Assembly (NCBI GenBank): GCA_026645375.1
Contig: JAPFFX010000383.1
Location: forward strand, 1-6,684
Direction of reading: 5' to 3'
Source: Citricoccus sp. WCRC_4
Lineage (GTDB): Bacteria; Actinomycetota; Actinomycetes; Actinomycetales; Micrococcaceae
DNA: 6,684 nucleotides
In this document: positions 6,204 through 6,684 of the stretch, piece after piece
Numbering within the stretch: the stretch's first letter is position 1
Layout: every line of letters starts with the position of its first letter
The notes under the pieces: generated by a model
What the model saw: only the letters and a program-made list of their open reading frames with translations
What the model was told of the DNA's origin: nothing
Databases searched by the model: none
Position numbers and translations under genes: made by a program

Positions 6204-6213
6204 TAGGTAACGT
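6185..6213 (+). promoter_or_regulatory. Sigma70-type promoter for the OFA transporter gene
   Basis: TTGACC (6185-6190, five of six to TTGACA) and TAACGT (6208-6213, fits TANNNT) are separated by exactly 17 bp. Transcription would begin near 6220, leaving a leader of about 100 bases before the ATG at 6322. The TTGACC of the first repeat copy (6156-6161) has no TANNNT at the right distance, so only the second copy should act as -35. Confidence 0.7.
6197..6210. promoter_or_regulatory. Palindromic operator candidate TTACCT-GT-AGGTAA
   Basis: TTACCT (6197-6202) and AGGTAA (6205-6210) are exact inverted repeats with a 2-bp centre. The site fills the spacer end and covers the first three bases of the -10 box, the classic position for a repressor that blocks RNA polymerase. 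The size and symmetry suit a TetR-, GntR- or MarR-type dimer. I cannot name the regulator, and no regulator gene is in the window. Confidence 0.65.
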
Positions 6214-6245
6214 CTCACGGGGTGGCCCACATCACCACGCACCAT

Positions 6246-6275
6246 CTCGAACGGGCCCGTCACCGCCCTTTCGAG
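6246..6275 (+). promoter_or_regulatory. Hairpin in the 5' leader of the transporter mRNA
   Basis: CTCGAA (6246-6251) pairs with TTCGAG (6270-6275), and inside it GGGC (6253-6256) pairs with GCCC (6265-6268), with a single C/U mismatch between the two helices and an 8-base loop. It ends 27 bases before the GGAGAGG ribosome-binding site. No U-run follows, so it does not look like a finished attenuator. It may stabilise the mRNA or serve as a regulatory fold. Confidence 0.4.
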
Positions 6276-6321
6276 CCTCGCACCCGCCCCAGAGCGGCCA
6301 CCGGAGAGGGACCGCACCACC

Positions 6322-6684
6322 ATGCCCAGCATCCTCGATCGGGAGGCCATCATCGCCCCCCGGCAGTTCAACCGCTGGCTGATCCCAGCGGCGGCCCTGG
6401 CCATCCACCTCTGTATCGGCCAGGTGTACGCGTTCAGCGTCTTCAAGATCCCCATGATGGGACATTTCGGCACGGGTGATGTCGCCGTCGGGTGGATCTT
6501 CTCCGTGGCCATCGCCATGCTCGGCCTGGCCGCCGCCTTCGGTGGAACCTGGGTGGAACGCTCGGGCCCGCGCAAGTCCATGGTGGTGGCCGGCACCTTC
6601 TGGGTGACCGGCTTCCTCGTCGCCAGCCTCGGCATCGCCACGGGGCAGCTCTGGCTCGTCTACTTCGGCTACGGCGTGGTGGGC
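6322..6684 (+). CDS. OFA-family major facilitator transporter, N-terminal part (runs off the window)
   Basis: The first 121 codons are open to the window end, so the gene is cut by the window edge, not broken. The frame reads from MPSILDREAIIAPRQFNRWL into RWLIPAAALAIHLCIGQVYAFSVFKIP (helix 1, about 19-41), VAVGWIFSVAIAMLGLAAAFGG (helix 2, about 54-75), the MFS motif A loop G75-TWV-E79-R80-S-G82-P-R84-K85, and VVAGTFWVTGFLVASLGIA (helix 3, about 88-106). The IGQVYAFSVF signature is typical of the oxalate:formate antiporter (OFA) family. That family includes carriers of oxalate/formate and relatives linked to lactate or pyruvate, so the substrate is a small carboxylate by inference only. GGAGAGGGA (6303-6311) is a strong ribosome-binding site about 10-12 bases before the ATG. 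The upstream promoter and palindrome suggest regulated expression independent of xseAB. Confidence 0.88.
   Translation, partial: MPSILDREAIIAPRQFNRWLIPAAALAIHLCIGQVYAFSVFKIPMMGHFGTGDVAVGWIFSVAIAMLGLAAAFGGTWVERSGPRKSMVVAGTFWVTGFLVASLGIATGQLWLVYFGYGVVG

Noticed and set aside
6168..6641. 157-codon minus-strand frame opposite the transporter
   Set aside because: Antisense to the OFA transporter, whose helices and MFS motif are clear. Its end also runs through the promoter repeats.

Overview
The window is very GC-rich, strongly GC-biased at third codon positions, and carries long antisense shadow frames. This fits a high-GC actinobacterium. Protein texture and gene order suggest the Micrococcaceae (Kocuria/Micrococcus/Arthrobacter-like), but that is an inference without any database search. 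Most of the window is ordinary chromosomal backbone, and I found no phage, insertion sequence, CRISPR array or defence system.

Left part (1-1701): the extreme left edge probably holds the last codons of a rightward gene with an Arg/Ser-rich tail. A strong perfect hairpin (122-161) follows and looks like a bidirectional terminator between convergent genes. Leftward from there lies a GntP-family gluconate permease (189-1592). Centre-left (1702-3359): a leftward gluconokinase gene (gntK) whose ATG overlaps the stop codon of ispH, the last enzyme of the MEP isoprenoid pathway. Leftward transcription from ispH would therefore run ispH, gntK, gntP and end at the hairpin. GntP imports gluconate and GntK phosphorylates it to 6-phosphogluconate for the pentose phosphate pathway. 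No GntR-type regulator is visible. The ispH start has an extended-looking -10 hexamer only a few bases upstream, suggesting a leaderless or nearly leaderless mRNA.

Centre-right (3413-6086): an uncharacterised four-helix membrane protein with a large predicted extracytoplasmic domain (leftward, upstream of ispH) is divergent from xseA-xseB (rightward, ATGA overlap), which encode the two subunits of exonuclease VII. Proximity of ispH (lytB) to xseA/xseB is a recurrent actinobacterial arrangement, also known in Mycobacterium tuberculosis.

Right end (6087-6684): a 235-bp control region precedes a truncated gene for an OFA-family (oxalate/formate antiporter-like) major facilitator transporter. 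This is the most information-rich noncoding DNA in the window. It has a 29-bp unit in two perfect head-to-tail copies, a convincing -35/-10 pair, a perfect TTACCT/AGGTAA inverted repeat sitting between and over the promoter boxes, and a stable leader hairpin before the ribosome-binding site. It reads as a repressible promoter for a carboxylate transporter. I see no evidence for a wholly new multigene system. The best leads are this control region, the ispH-gntK coupling and the unknown membrane protein.
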